This document shows positions 33,601 to 48,600 of a stretch of DNA of 64,000 nucleotides, piece by piece. This stretch comes from Branchipolynoe longqiensis (Eukaryota > Annelida > Polychaeta > Phyllodocida > Polynoidae), in the NCBI GenBank assembly GCA_030323885.1, contig CM059193.1, positions 58,176,042 to 58,240,041 on the forward strand, read 5' to 3'. The notes beneath the pieces were generated by a model. That model ran no database searches, was not told the origin of the DNA, and was given only the letters and a program-made list of their open reading frames with translations. Each line of letters opens with the position of its first letter. The stretch's first letter is position 1. Both the position numbers and the translations under genes were made by a program.

Positions 33601-36600
33601 TTTTGGTCGATTAGTTGTTTAAGCAGGGGAAATTTCAGTCATAGACGACTGGTCTTCCTCATTCCACTGCTGGTTGATAGAAAGCCCGAGCCTACACTTT
33701 TACCGACCCAAGGGATTTTTAACCTCCCACACCGCATAGACATGGTATGAGAGCAACCGGCCTTTGATGACGCTGTAAGTTATAAGCCGTGTTCACACGG
33801 GCAAAATATAAAGCGATTTAGACAAGGCGAATCATATGAATCGATTTAGTTTCGCGTTCACACGGGCAGTGCTTTGAATCGGTTTAAGGCGGAAGTGGAT
33901 ATCTGCGCATGAGCACGTCCATAAGAACCAGTGCTTAAGCTAGTTCGCTTCATATAAACCACCTCGCTAGGTGGTTTATATAAAGCGAATCATATGAATC
34001 GATTCAGCCCTAATCCGCCTCACCTCGCGTTCACACGGCAAAATGTGAGGCGAACTAGGCAAGGCGCTTTATATGAGGCGGATTAAATCGCCCGTGTGAA
34101 CACGGCTATACACAGCGGTGGAAATCCAAATTGGCAGAGCTGGGGGAACGGGGAATCGAACCGCCGACCCTCAGATTAGGAGTCTGACCTAGAAAAAAGT
34201 CAGACACTCTAACCACTCCGCCACAGAGAAATTAGGGGTCTACCTTTGAGCATCTTGCAGACGAAGCCCTTGTAGTTGGCGCAGTCCGTGTCGGCCCACT
34301 TGAGGTTGTCCACATACTGCATCACGCAGTTCTCGTCACCTTTGTTCGCGCTGTTCGGCTCTCCTGGCTCCCAGTTCGCATAGGGCTCTGGTAGGGACCC
34401 GTCCACCCACATATATGGCTTGTCTGCAAGGACAAAGAGAGGCGGTGATTGGTGGACTGGGCCGTAGCTAGCTGGGGGTGGGGGGAGAGGGGGGGGGGGG
34501 AACTGATGGAGTTGTTTCCTCCCTGCCACACCGCCACAAAAACAACCATAGTATGTTGGTTGCTTGCTTGCTTACTTGTTGGAGTTTTACGTCCTGGCAC
34601 CATCTGAGGCCATATCAGGACGGGTACCGACTTGTGATGAGTGCACTCATGGCAATTTTATAGTGCTGCTCCACTGGCAGCACCATGATCTGATATCCCA
34701 CTTAGTTGCATTATCCTGACACTGAGCCAACCAGTCCATACTCTATCCTAATAACTTCTGCCGAGCGCCTGACTAGGAAGTGACAAGTATACACGTTTAA
34801 GTCATTGGTTTGACTCGACCAGAGTTCGCACCCGTGGTTTCGAATCCCACGATATACAGGAGACGGACCCCTAGTATGTAACCTCCCGGAAATGGCCGGA
34901 AACGGCATTTCACAGCCTCTAGATCAAAGTTTTTTTGAGTTGGGTGGGGGTGGGGGTGGGGGGGATTCCCCCCACACTCATAATGCCTCGCGCCTTCAGT
35001 ACTGGTCCAATCCAAGAATATATCTGGGTTCACGAAACAAAATTCCTGGCTATGGCTGTGGAAAAGAACAACTGCAGGACAAATACTTTGTGAGGATATG
35101 GAACACAGGTGGAAATTGGTATCTGTTGCATACATGCACTGTGTTCCATATGTCACATGTGGTGTGAGATATGGAACACACATGCTTTGTGAGGATATGG
35201 AACACAGGTGGAATATGGTACATGATGCACACATGCACTGTGTTCCATATCTCACATGTGGTGTGAGATATGGAACACAAATATTTTGTGAGGATATGGA
35301 ACACAGATGGAATATGGTATTTGATGCATACATGTGCTGTGTTCCATATCTCACATATGGTGTGCGATATGGAACACACATACTTTGTGAGGATATGGAA
35401 TACAGGTGGAATATGGTATATGATGCACACATGCACTGTGTTAAACATCTCACATGTGGTGTCAGATATGGAACACAAATGCTTTGTGAGGATATGGAAC
35501 ACAGGTGGAATATGGTATATGATGCACACATGCACTGTGTTCCATATTTCACATGTGGTCTGAGATATGGAACACAAATGCTTTGTGAGGATATGGAATA
35601 CAGGTGGAATCTGGTATATGATGCGCACATGCACTGTGTTCTGTATCTCACATGCATCTGAGATATGGAACACAAATGCTTTGTGAGGATATGGAACACA
35701 GGTGGAATATGGTATATGATGTACACATGCACTGTGTTCTGTATCTCACAGGCAGTGTGAGATATGGAACACACATGCTTTGTGAGGATCTGGAACACAG
35801 GTGGAATATGGTATATGATGCACATATGCACTGTGTTCCATATCTCACATGCAGTGTGAGATATGGAACACAAATGCTCTGTGAGGATATGGAACACAGG
35901 TGGAATATGGTAAATGATGCACACATGCACTGTGTTCTGTATCTCACATGCAGTCTGAGATCTGGAACACAAATGCTTTGTGAGGATATGGAACATAGGT
36001 GGAATATAGTATATGTTGCACACATGAACTGTGTTCCATATCTCACATGCAGTGTGAGATATGGAACACACATGCTTTGTGAGGATATGGAATACAGGTG
36101 GAATATGGTATATGATGCACACATGCACTGTGTTCCATATCTCACATGCAGTCAGATATGGAACACACATGCTTTGTGAGGATATGGAACACAAGTGGAA
36201 TATGATATATGATGCACACATGCATTGTGTTCCGTATCTCACCTGCAGTCTGAGATATGGAACACAAATGTTTGTGAGGATCTGGAATACTGGTGGACAG
36301 TGATATATGATATGGAACACAGATACATTGTGGGATATGGAGGACAAGTGCATTGAGGGATATGGAGCACACAAGCATTGTGGGAGATGGATCACACAAG
36401 CATTGTGAGATATGGAACACATGACTCTGGGATATGGATCACATATGGCGTGTGGGATAAGGAGCACACATAGCATGTGAGGCTGCCTACCAGCTTTTTT
36501 CTTGGCGAGTCCGATCCAGAACTCCTCTTTCTTGTCAGGGGAGTCCTCCCTGAGAAACATCTCAGTGTTGATGAAGATTTCCTCGGCCACGCCTCGGATG

Positions 36601-39600
36601 ACAACAAGGTCAGCGCTTCCGGCTGCATCCCCATTTTCCTTGCAGTACTTGCGCGCGTCAATCCAGCGGATGTGGATATTGGGTTCAAACAGGTAACAGT
36701 GTCTGGTGCCATTTACCCAGCCCGGCAGGCAAGTACCCTCTATCGGTGTGGGCAGCGTTGGCAAAGTCACTGCAAATTGAGCGCATATTTACACTAAAGC
36801 CTCTCTAACTGACCACCTCCACAGTTTTCTATTATATTTGTGTACATAGTTAACATTTGTAATACCTTCTACGCATGCAATTATTGTTTTAATCTAGATA
36901 TATACTATGTTAGATTTTTGTTTTTGTCACACTTTTGAAGGTTAGGTCTGTGGATATGGAAACAAATTATCCACCTATTTATACCGGACGACTGCCAAAC
37001 CACCAGGTATCAAGTGCCCAGCCCTCCCTGCTAGGGCAAGGCATTTAATAGCCTAAGACACATGCCTTTGGGTCAGTTCATGGCCAGCACCCGACCTCTC
37101 GATGGGGAATAAAAGTCTGCCCTGACACACTCTGGTGTTTGTGTCTTACGTCTTTCCTTTTTCGGTTCTGAGAGCCAACTTCATCAGAGTAGGATTGCGC
37201 ATAAATAATTTGCGACTAACCTACCTTTGGGGGCTTTACATATGTAACCCTGGTCTTTGCTACAGCTCTTGTCCATCCAGTACCCAGGGTAGTGCTTATG
37301 GAAGCTGCCACAGTCTTCACTCCTCACGTCTCCATTCGGCTCCCCTGGCGCCCATTTTTCAAACTGTAATGGCGTTCCGTCACTCCAACCGAATCCATTC
37401 GCTTCAAACAGAAAGTGCAGAGTTCCCAAAACTGATGCTTATGAATGTCAGGAAACACTCATTTTTCTTTCAAGTGACAGATCCATGGAACAGTCTCCTA
37501 GACCAAGTGGTTGAAGCACCAATGGTAGAAGCAATTGAGAGAAGGTTGGATCGACATTAGAGACAACACCCACAATTATATGACTTCAGGGCTCCGTCGA
37601 CCTCCATATATGTGCAAAAAAATAGTTATTTTTTACCATAATGAGCTGGCATTAGAGACCCAATAGGGCCTAGATCAGCCAGAAGAGGATCTGTAAGTTA
37701 ATCGATGTATAAATGGGTCATTCTCCCGAACTGGGCACCACACCACGTATTTGGTTTCCACGTTATGATGGTGAGAATTAATTCTTTCTTTTATCGGGGC
37801 AAGTCTAAAGCCCCGTTCACACTGGGCAGTTAATTCGATTCATATAAATCGACTTGCCTAGTTCGACTCACATTCGCCGTGTGGACGCTACGCTAATGCA
37901 ATTTAGGGCTGAATCGATGCATCTAGTTCGCTTCAAATAAACCACCTCGCGAGGTAGTATAGATGAAGCGATTTAGCTTAAATCGACGCAAGTGGCATGT
38001 GTGAACCCAACCGACTTACTTGAGGCGGATTAAGGACGTGACAGTCGAGACCTGAGTGTGTTGACTTTCCGGTAAATTTGCTCTATGAACCTGCTAGAGG
38101 TGCACATATATTTTTTTCATCATTTATTTTTAGGGTTTCACTGCCCAGCAGAAGTTTTGACCGTTCCAAAACAATACGATTCAGTCGAAACAGATCTAGG
38201 TCGAACCCACACTCTCTCGTGCGATGTCAACGAACCCAAACTGGCGCTGGTTAGTCTGTACTTGCTCATGCGCAGATATCCACTTCCGCCTTAAACCGCT
38301 CCGTGTGTGGACACGACACTAGTTCGCCTCATCTAGTTCGCCGTATCTAGTTCGGCCTAAAGTTGTGCTGTGTGAACGGGGCTTAATAATTACAGTTGTC
38401 TCTGAGTGTTAAGTACGTCGGCAATACTACGTGTATTTAATCTATTCCATGAAGTATGCAAGTATGCTTGTATACTTTTGTTCTAAAGTGAACATTTGCA
38501 CATTGACACCATGCATTTTTTTCAACTTTTCTCTTGTAAGACATCATCTTGTTTGCTTAACTGTGATCAATAAAATCTTGTTTGAATTTGTTCTGTATGC
38601 TAAAATGATGTTCCAGATGTGTTCGATTTCCATGTTATGAGTGATATTATCATATTGCTCAATTTGTATAAGATCAAAATCAAAAAGTGAAATATCCTTT
38701 TTTTCAACTCTAACATGTAAACCTTCATCTGAACAGGAATTCTGCTATTATCTGGAATATTGTCTGCTATTATATGGAAGGTTTTCACTTTTGGCTTCCA
38801 TATCACACTTTAGTACCCAGTTTCAGAGAATGACCCAAATGCAAATGTCAGTCATTCCTGCTGTTCTTTTCTTCCTTTTATTACATTTGTTGATAAATGT
38901 TTCATAGTCCGATGGTTTTGAGTTTCTGCCATTTTCTTAGATCAATTTATACATTCGATTGGTCATTATAGTCTACTTTACCTCATATCGTTTCAAGTAA
39001 ATTTGATTTTAAATGTCTAACTTTGGAGATATTTTAAGTTAAAACATGCCAACTTTATTTTGGCAAGCACATAAAAATTCTGACACCATAGGTTTCAGCA
39101 ATAACAGGTTCTATTAAATTGACTCAGTGTCCCCTTAAATATGCAGCAACGAATGCTTAATAAGTGCATCAGTATCGGAGTTGGATATCTAAGATCAAAT
39201 CTAGAGAAGAGTTTTGGTTTTGAAAATGTTTTGCTTTCATCGGACTAATCAGCTTGGAGCAGAGGAAATTTCAATCGGGGACCATTGACCTTCCTCAGAC
39301 TCATTCCACTGCTCCTTGTCCTATCTGATTGGTCGAGGCCGGTGTTGCGGTTTCCCAGGGACACCAGTTTGCGAGGGACACATCGCTTCTGCACATGCGT
39401 CAAAATCGAACAGCATCATCACTAACCTTATAAATTTAATATAATGTTTTTGGTAAAGATGTTTTCTATATGTGTACCAAACGATTTGTTTCTAGATGGT
39501 GTAATTTGAGAGATATTTAACTTCTTCTGTATTTTCTGTATGACCATTGACAATGCCTTGAGTTTGACGGTACGCGCAGTGCAAAACGTTAGTTTTATTC

Positions 39601-42600
39601 AAAATTAATAGAATTCAAGAACCCTAACCTTATAAATTTAATATAGTCTTTATGGTAAAGATGTTTTCTATATGTGTACCAAGCGATTTGTTTCTAAATG
39701 GTGTAATTTGGGAGATATTTGACTTCTTCTGTATGAAGATTTGCTCACGGCCGTTAACAATGCATTTGAATGGAAGTGTCCCTGGCAAACTGGTGTCCCT
39801 CGGAATCCGCATCACCGGCACTAGATGGAGTACACTCACTGTCCGTCCGTCGGTGCAGCCCGATCCAGGTGTCCATCTTCCCTGCCGAATATTTTTTGAG
39901 CTGATCAAGCAGCCACCTGTCCTCGAAGACTGAGTGGATGGAGACCAAGTTCGCCAGCACGCTCTGCCTTTTGCACTGTGCACAGAAGGAAACACACCTC
40001 AGGTGCTGCTGCACTCATCACCATGGTTACATATGGGTCGTTTCATGGTAAATGGGGCCAATGTATTTTCCAGTATGTAATGGTCAAAAACCAATTATTG
40101 AAAGAGTACAGGAGTTATTTTCTTTATAGAACTGGTATTCTTACACCTTGGAGGGATAGATATGAAAAGATTATGGCCTAATGTGACATATTAAAAAAAT
40201 TCCAACATATTCGTTCCACAAATATGGTGTTTTAAAGGCATGAATTTGTGACATGGGGAATGTGGTCTTTTCTACAGCCAACTAGACCTTTATTTTGCAT
40301 GGAATATTACCTGTTAGTCTATAAACTAATAAAACGACACCCTCACTTGAAATAAATGTCCATCTTGCTTGCATTTCTGTGTATCTTTTTCTAATATTCC
40401 ATGATGATTAAACTGGTTCTGGACGTCACTGTGGTGTCTTCTGCTTGTCCCAAGCTTGTTATGTCAGGAAATATGCTATTCTGGGAATACCAGAGCTTCA
40501 GTCAGAAAACACTTGCTTCTGTTGCATGTGTAAGCCAATTTTTTAATACCATAACTAATAATAGCATTTTTCTACAAGGCTGTATGAAAATAAGTTGAAG
40601 TGTGTTACGTCCACAACCCACAATAATATAACTTCCCTCTAAAGATGTTTTTATAGTGCAGTTGTATACTTAGGGTTTCATAGCATAAACATTAATTGTT
40701 TCATGCATTAAATATTCTAAAATAATTGTTATTTATTAATCATATTAATTATTATTATTCTGACAACATGGTAACCTAAACTATCTTTTCCTTCACATTA
40801 CTAGTATATGTATATACAAGAGTTGGCTACTCAGCGAACAAAATAGGGAAATACACAATATTCATTTTCTACCCTAATGTCACACTTTGACCCCATTTAC
40901 CATGAAAAGACTCATAAATGTATATACGGGCCATTCTCTAAAACTGGGCACCATATATTTAGTTTCCACGTTACGATGATGATAATTAATTCGCTCTTTT
41001 ATTTGTAGCAAGTCAAATAATTAATCTTGCATCTGTGTGTTAAGAATGTTAGCAATACTACATGTATTTAATCTATCCCACAAAATATGTGCCAATGGTA
41101 GAAGTATTTGAGAGAAGGCTGGATAGACATTGGAGAGGACACCCACAATTATATGACTTCAGGGCACCATGGACCTCCATATATGTTTGAAAAAATAGTT
41201 CTTTTTTTGCCATAATGAGCTGGCATTAAAGGCCTGATAGGGTCTAGATCAGCCAGAAGAGGATCTGTAAGTTAATTTATAAGTATGCTCATACCGTATG
41301 ATTTTACGTTGAAGTAATTTTATAAGTCATCAGTTTGACTCGACCGGCAACTGAACTCCCGACCTCCCGCACTTGAGCAGGGTAAATAAATTCATCACAC
41401 ACACACAATTTTTTTTTTTTTTTTAAGAACTGACCTGGGCTATCGCCGTGAGCCACGATACAAAATAGTGAGGCCTGAAGAGGTAGCAGTAGCCGCCGTG
41501 TGGAATCCAATCCTTGTGCGCTGGGCACAGCCCTGTGTGGGCCTTAGGAGTGGTGATTGCCGGGGCTGCAACAGCAAATAATATTGTTAGTTGTTGGAGT
41601 TTTGTGAGGTAAAGTAAGGCTTGTTTTATTTAACGACGCCGCTAGAGCACATTGATTTTCATATCATTGGCGCATAATTTCCGAATTGTGGTTGATTCGG
41701 TGACGGGAGCCGGGTACCCACCACGCCCCAAGCGGCCTCGACGAACACTAAGCGAAACCTCTCCCCCCCCGCACATAACCATTCGGTTTTGCTTCCTCAA
41801 ACCAGCAACATTTCACCACTCCCACCCACCCTCTATTTAAGGACTACTACGTAGGCGTCGGCTCCGGCGGCCTCAGAGCTTCCGACGCTTCGGGAGGCCC
41901 CCTTCGACATCGACGAGCTGGACTGATTCCCCACACTGTAACCCTCCCTCACTTATGAAATAAATTGTTCTTTCTCCCACATGGTCTCTGGCTTCCCTTT
42001 CTCGAATCGGCTATTGGATGTAAAACATATGGTCATTCTGAGATATTTCTTTGGAGGAAACCCGCTGCCGCCACATAGGTTACTCTTTCTGATAAGCAGC
42101 AAGGGGTCTTTTATAACGACTTTGCCACAGACAGGACAGCACATACCACAGCCGTTGATGAACCAGTTGCTGACCACTGGTTGGAATGGAAAATAGCCCA
42201 AACTGCAAATGGGTCCACTGAGCAGGATTGATCAGATGACCGACACCTTCCCAGGTGGACACTCAACGGTCTGAGCTACGTCCCGCTCCAAGTTTTGTGA
42301 GGTATAAAATACTTATACATATGTCATTCATGAAGTAATTCTCCTGCTTATTATTTTGCTATATTATTCTATTAAACTACTGCTCCTGTAACCTCCTTTG
42401 ATATGTTCCTTTGTACTTGGGTTACTGGAGGCTGGAGTGCAGGAGGCCTGCTTCCAAAGAGCTCCCTACTCCTCTCTTGCACTGGTGCCTCCATTTCGCC
42501 ACCGATTTTGCACAATAAAATGTAACGGTATATCTAAAGGGCGAGCCAGAGTTTTAGGTTCGATCCAAAATATGTGTCTTGTCTCCTATTTTGTTATGGA

Positions 42601-45600
42601 AGGAATTAATAATACGTCCTGGCAACATCAGGACGGGTACTAACTTGTTGCAGGGAAAACTCATGTTGACTTTATAGTGCTGCCTAGATAAAAGATTCAC
42701 CCTTGTAGTACACGGGTGAATGACAACGTAGTGTAAATACGGGCGAAAATAGCTTTAGTATGGAACATGAAGTAGAAACTGTGGTTCCAGGATCAAATGG
42801 CTACATAATAGGCACAGAGTTGGTGAAATGTGCGAGAATGCAAAAAGACAAGATGGTGGCACTAGAATGCCGTCGATTTCACTTTTAAATCTTATTAAAC
42901 TAGATATTTTATTATATTTTTCAACTCAAAGGTAGCGGGTAAATATGAAGACATATACAAAGAATAAATGTTGGTTCTTAGATTGTGAAATCAGGCTCTC
43001 ATAAAGACTCAGTTCATTAGCCCGATTTTTCTACCGTTTTTATATAAGGCTGGTCTTCACCCATGTACTGTGAGTACCGGGTGAATCCTTTATCTAAGTG
43101 CTGCCCTGCTTGGAGACCAGGCCACCAGCACCATGACCTGATATCCCACTCAGAGTGATATCCCACATGACCTGATATCCCACTCATTATCCTGACACTG
43201 AGCCAATGAGTCCTTGCTTTATCCTAATAGTGCAGAACCCCTGGCTAGGAAGCGACAAGTATACATTTTTTAGTCATTGGTTTGACTCGACCTGGATTAG
43301 AACTCCTAACCTTCTGCATGGTAACCCTGTGCTCTACCGATTCGGCCACCATGTCCGGTCAGGTGGGTTATGGAAATATCCACATCAATTTGCAATCTAA
43401 GTTGCTAAATATATAGTTCAAATGGTTGCCTATCATAACATACCATGCTTTGTTTGGAGTGATGCATGTATTAAATCATGTAGATTAATGCACTTTAAAA
43501 GAACGTTCAGTGGCTGCCATCTTGTCTTTTTGCATTCTCTCCCATTTCACCAACTCTGTGTCAATATAGATAAACGCTGGACACTGGAACCAGGAGCTCC
43601 ATATATATATATTTGTTTAATACTGAAGCAGTTTTCGTTCGGATTTTTGTTCGGTTGTTGTGAAAGTACAACGTCTGAACACTTTGACTTCTGGATACTG
43701 AATGGTTTATTCACGGCCTAGGGCTCGCTTGACCCACCGGCTAAACTTTCAATGACGTCATCTCATTAGCATATTCCTTTGTCTCAAACTCTGCATCTCG
43801 TTAATATATATTAGCCACACACCTAAACTTCTATTACGCATATATCACAGTTGTCATTCACCCCTAGTGTCGGCAGGGGTGAATATTGCATCTAATAGAC
43901 ACGTTGAGTCTGATTGTTTTTATCATGATTTCCTACACAGATGGACCAGTTGGTTGGCAGAAAGTAATAGATAGTAGCCTACTAATAACTGGGTCGTAGC
44001 TAAAGCTGCATAGTCTGATGAAAACATCAAATTTTCAAAACCAAAACAATTATCCAAATTTGATTCTACCTATCTAATTTAGATACTGATGCATTTATTG
44101 AAGTTGCATAGTCCGATGGTTTTGAATTTCAGTATTTTTTCTGAGAGAAATATATTAGATCGATCACTAGTATTTACTTTACATTAGTTCAAAGTTACTT
44201 TTATCTTAAATGGTAAAGTTTTGAGATATTTCTAGTGCAAATATGGACAATTAGTTTTGGCAAGCTTGCCAAAACTCTGACGCCATAGACTTCTGCAGTA
44301 ACAGGTCCTGTTAAATTGACTCAGTATTGCATTCTACACAGAAACAAATGCTTAATAAGTGCATCAGTATCTAAGTTAGATCTGTAAAATCAAATCTAGA
44401 TAATTGGTTTGGTTTTGAAAATTTGATATTTCATCGGAATAACCAGCTTTAAGCATTTGTCACCACACATAACGGAATACCGAGGTAATTGATTGGAACC
44501 GATTACTGCAGAAGCCTATGGTGCCAGAGCTTTGGTGTGCTTACCCAAATTAATTTTGCATGGTTGCACTTCAAATATCTCAAAAGTTAGCCATTTAAAA
44601 TCAAGGCTAGTTCAAACTAAAGTAAGATAGATTCTACCAATCAACCTAATATATTTATTTAAGAAAATGACAGAAATTAATTTTGCATGGTTGCACTTCA
44701 AATATCTCAAAAGTTAGCCATTTAAAATAAAAGCTAATTCAAACTAAGGTAAGGTAGATTCTAACGATCAACCTAATATAAACCACTAGGCAATAAGGTT
44801 AGACAAAGCAGAGTTGGGCTGAGTTCTTTATTAGTTCTCTGGCTGGGACTAATATGCCCTACCAAAAAGAAAAATGCGAGCGACGTGACAGTGGTTTGAA
44901 TCATTCCCGCACCAAACATTTGGTGCCCCAATCGCGCGCATATAACGGGGTGGGTGCGCGAATCCCGAATACACGCAAATAATCGTACGATGAATATGAT
45001 ATCAATATTGGAATTGCTCCATTCCTTTATATTATTATAATACATTATAATACACATATTTATTTAAGAAAATGACAGAAGCTCAGAACCATTGGACTAT
45101 GCAGCTTTAAGATCACTCAGATTGCTATAGTGTTAACAGATAGCACTTGTCAAGCATGTGTGTTCCTACCGTCTGTGGTTTTGCAGACAAAGGGTGCCTT
45201 CGCTGTACAGAAAGTGTCCTCCCAACTGCCATCAAATAATCGAAGACTTACGCAGCCACCTGTGAACGAACAGCGTAAGAGTGACTAGTTAGTACTAATT
45301 AGCACTGGGTGTGGTTAGTTGGCTGGTTGTTCGAGTTTTATGTCCTGGCAACATCAAAGGTTATATGAGAATGGTACCAATTTGTGACAGTGCACACTCA
45401 CAGCGACGTCATAGTGCTGCCCCACTGGGAGACCAGGTCGCCAGCACCCTGACCTGATATCCAACTCAGTCATATTATCCTGACACCGAGCCAACCAGTC
45501 CTTGCCCTGTCATAATAATGCTGAGCGCCTGGTTAGGAGGTGACAAGTATCAATTTTGTAAGTCATTGGTTTGACTCGCCAAGGATACAAACTCCCGACC

Positions 45601-48600
45601 TTCTGCACGGGAAGCCTCCGCTCTACCGATTTGGTTACCACATCTGGTTCCATGGGAAAGAACTGTGAATTACTAATATAATGGTATTTACATTTTGATT
45701 CCTTGTTTGAATGGATAGAAAGAAAAACCTTTGACCAGTCCCTTGTGAAACACATTTCAAAATAGTCTCACTTGTTATACCCATAACATTTACATAGCGA
45801 TATCGCGAATGGTAGACAGGAAGTGTGAACACTTATTTGTCTCTCTTTTTGTTGTTGTTGGTATATTAGTTGTCCCAAGCAGGGGAAATCCCAGTCACAG
45901 ATGACTGGTCTTCCCCACTCCACTGCTGGTCGATAGAAAGCCCGAGCCTACACTTTTACCAACCCAAGGGATTTTTAACCTCCCACACCACATAGACATG
46001 GTATGAGAGCAACCGGCCTTTGATGACGCTGTAAGTTATACACAGTGGTGGAAATCCAAATTGGCAGAGCTGGGGGCACGGGGAATCGAACCGCCGACCC
46101 TCAGATTAGGAGTCTGACTTAGAAAAAAGTCAGACACTCTAACCATTCTGCCACAGAGAACGCCACTTTTATGCCTGAGACTGAGACATGTATATGTATA
46201 TGTATACAATTCTTTTTGGTAATTGTTGTGACTTTTGTTTCATTAAGGGTGTGAGTTTTTGTCTTGTGAACTTTTGTCTGCGCACTGGTGAACACACATA
46301 CAGGAAATTGTTATCTCAGGTGATATGCAGCTGCATACGTGTGTATATGGAAGCTAGGCCCATGATTGGGTCACAGATTAAATCCTTCCACAGGAATCAG
46401 CAGATACAAACTTGGAATACCTGTACTAAGAGGAAGGTGAGCTAATCCTGAATGAACATTAACTCTCATCCTACCATTATTGACCTTGAACATTGCTCTA
46501 GTGACGTTGGCCATTGTCGAAATCAGCTACATCCAATACATCAACAATTGTGTGTTAACTTATTGTAAGAACAACATTAACTCCCAGTCTACCCTTCACG
46601 TTATTGACCTTGAACATTGCTCCAGTGACCTTGATCACTGTTTGAATCACCTACATCAAATACGCCAATCTTTGACTATTAGCCTATCATGAGAATAACA
46701 ACATTGATTCCCATTTCACCCAGATGCTAAAGAGAAGACTACCATGTGTTGACCTTGACCATTCCATGAGTTACCTTGAACGTTATTACTTGACCTACAT
46801 ACCATTGTCTGGGTCCTGGCTTGGATCATCACTGCCCCACCGTGTGTCTTTGAATGTTATGCCTGGCACACACCTCCCGTTTATGATTCACGCACTAAAA
46901 CTGACTGCGCATCACGACCCCGACCCGTCCCGTTTCGCGACTAAAACTGCCCGATTCGTTTTTCGAATCCCTTGCGATTTCAGTTTTAACCCCTAAAACT
47001 GAGTTTTAAGTCGCGAATCGCAAGGCTCTGGTGTGCTAGGGGGTCACACACCTAACGACTGAAACTCAAACTTATGCGCGAAACGGGCAGTTTTAGATCG
47101 TATACGGGAGGTGTGTACCGGGCTTTAGCCTATCGTGAGAACAACAACATTGATTCCCATTCCACTCACAGGTGAAAGAGAAGACTACCATGTGTTGACC
47201 TTGACAATTTCATGAGTTACCTTGAGTGTTGTTTACTTGACAAACATACCCTTTTCTGGGTCTTGACTCGGTTCGTCATCCCCCCACCGTGTGTAGGTTA
47301 CTGCCCACTGGTCAGACCAGGAGTACTCCCCAGACTTCTGCAGGATAGAACAGGACACTACTAAGACGCTATTCTGTGACAAGTCAGATGCTTGCAGAAC
47401 TCGATGAGCCTGTATATCAAACAGTCAATACCCAGCTAACAAAAAAATGTTCATACTGACATTAGCATAATATTATAAAATGTTAAAATAGCGTTATAAA
47501 AAAACGTCATATAAACGTTATTTTGTATGGAATAAAAAACGTTATATAACATTATTGTATAACATTCTAAAAACGTTTTTTGACGTCATTGTGACATTTT
47601 CATATAACATTGCATGTTAAACGATAATAGCCATGTTGCCCTGAGTACCAGGTATGCAATGCTAAACAATGTTGTTAATGGGTACTTGCTGTGATCCTTG
47701 ATTTTGGTTGCCCTGCAGTGACCTTCCTTATGTGTAAGTTGGTTCACTTACTTTTCTTGAATGTCACTTTAATGCAGGTTAGTTTCCCATTAAATGATCA
47801 TTAGATGGTTGGCCCAGATCGTCCCATCCTCGTTGCAAAATTTGTAGTGAAGATCACACCAATATCAACTAGGACTAGGTTTGGGCAGAGAGCGTGTATA
47901 TAAACAGATGAGAGGGACAACTCCCGCGAAAATCGGTAACACAGGCTACAGTGGCGTTCCTGGCGGTTAGTGTTGAACAAGCTTTGAGTTTGCCGGTACG
48001 CACAGTGCAAAACATTTGTTTTTATTCAAAATTAATAGAAATACAGAAGCCTAACCTTATCAATTTAATATAATCCTTTTGGTAAACATGTTTTCTATAT
48101 GTGTTCCAAGCGGCTTGTTTCTATGTGGTGTAGTTTTAGAGATATTTAACGTTTTCTGTATGAAGATTGCTCACCGCCATTGACAATGCCTTGAGTTTGC
48201 CGTACGTGTAGTGCAAAACGTGTATTTTATTCAAAATTAATAGAAATACAGAACCTTAGCCATGTTAATTTAATATAGTCTCATCGTTAAATATGTTTTC
48301 TATATGTGTTCCAAACAGTTTGTTTCTATGTGGTGTAGTTTTAGAGATATTTCACTTTTTCTGTACGAAGATTGCTCAAGGCCATTGACAATGCCTTGAG
48401 TTTGACAGCTGTGTCATATACTGTTCAACAACCACCACTTGGAGCGTCACAGTCGGCAGCTGTTACACGGTCTAGTATGGGAGTTGTCCCTCTCATCTGT
48501 TTATATACACGCTCTCTGGTTTGGGTACACTTTATATCTCACATGTCTTTCCAGTCTCTTCCAAGATGGCTACCCTCTGTCTCAGTCACAATAGACCCCA

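Noticed and set aside
34797..36770. 657-codon minus-strand ORF
   Set aside because: It joins a real receptor exon (36491-36769) to the 99-bp minisatellite, whose unit length is a multiple of three. The splice donor at 36490 and the phase-matched next exon at 34423 show the array is intronic.
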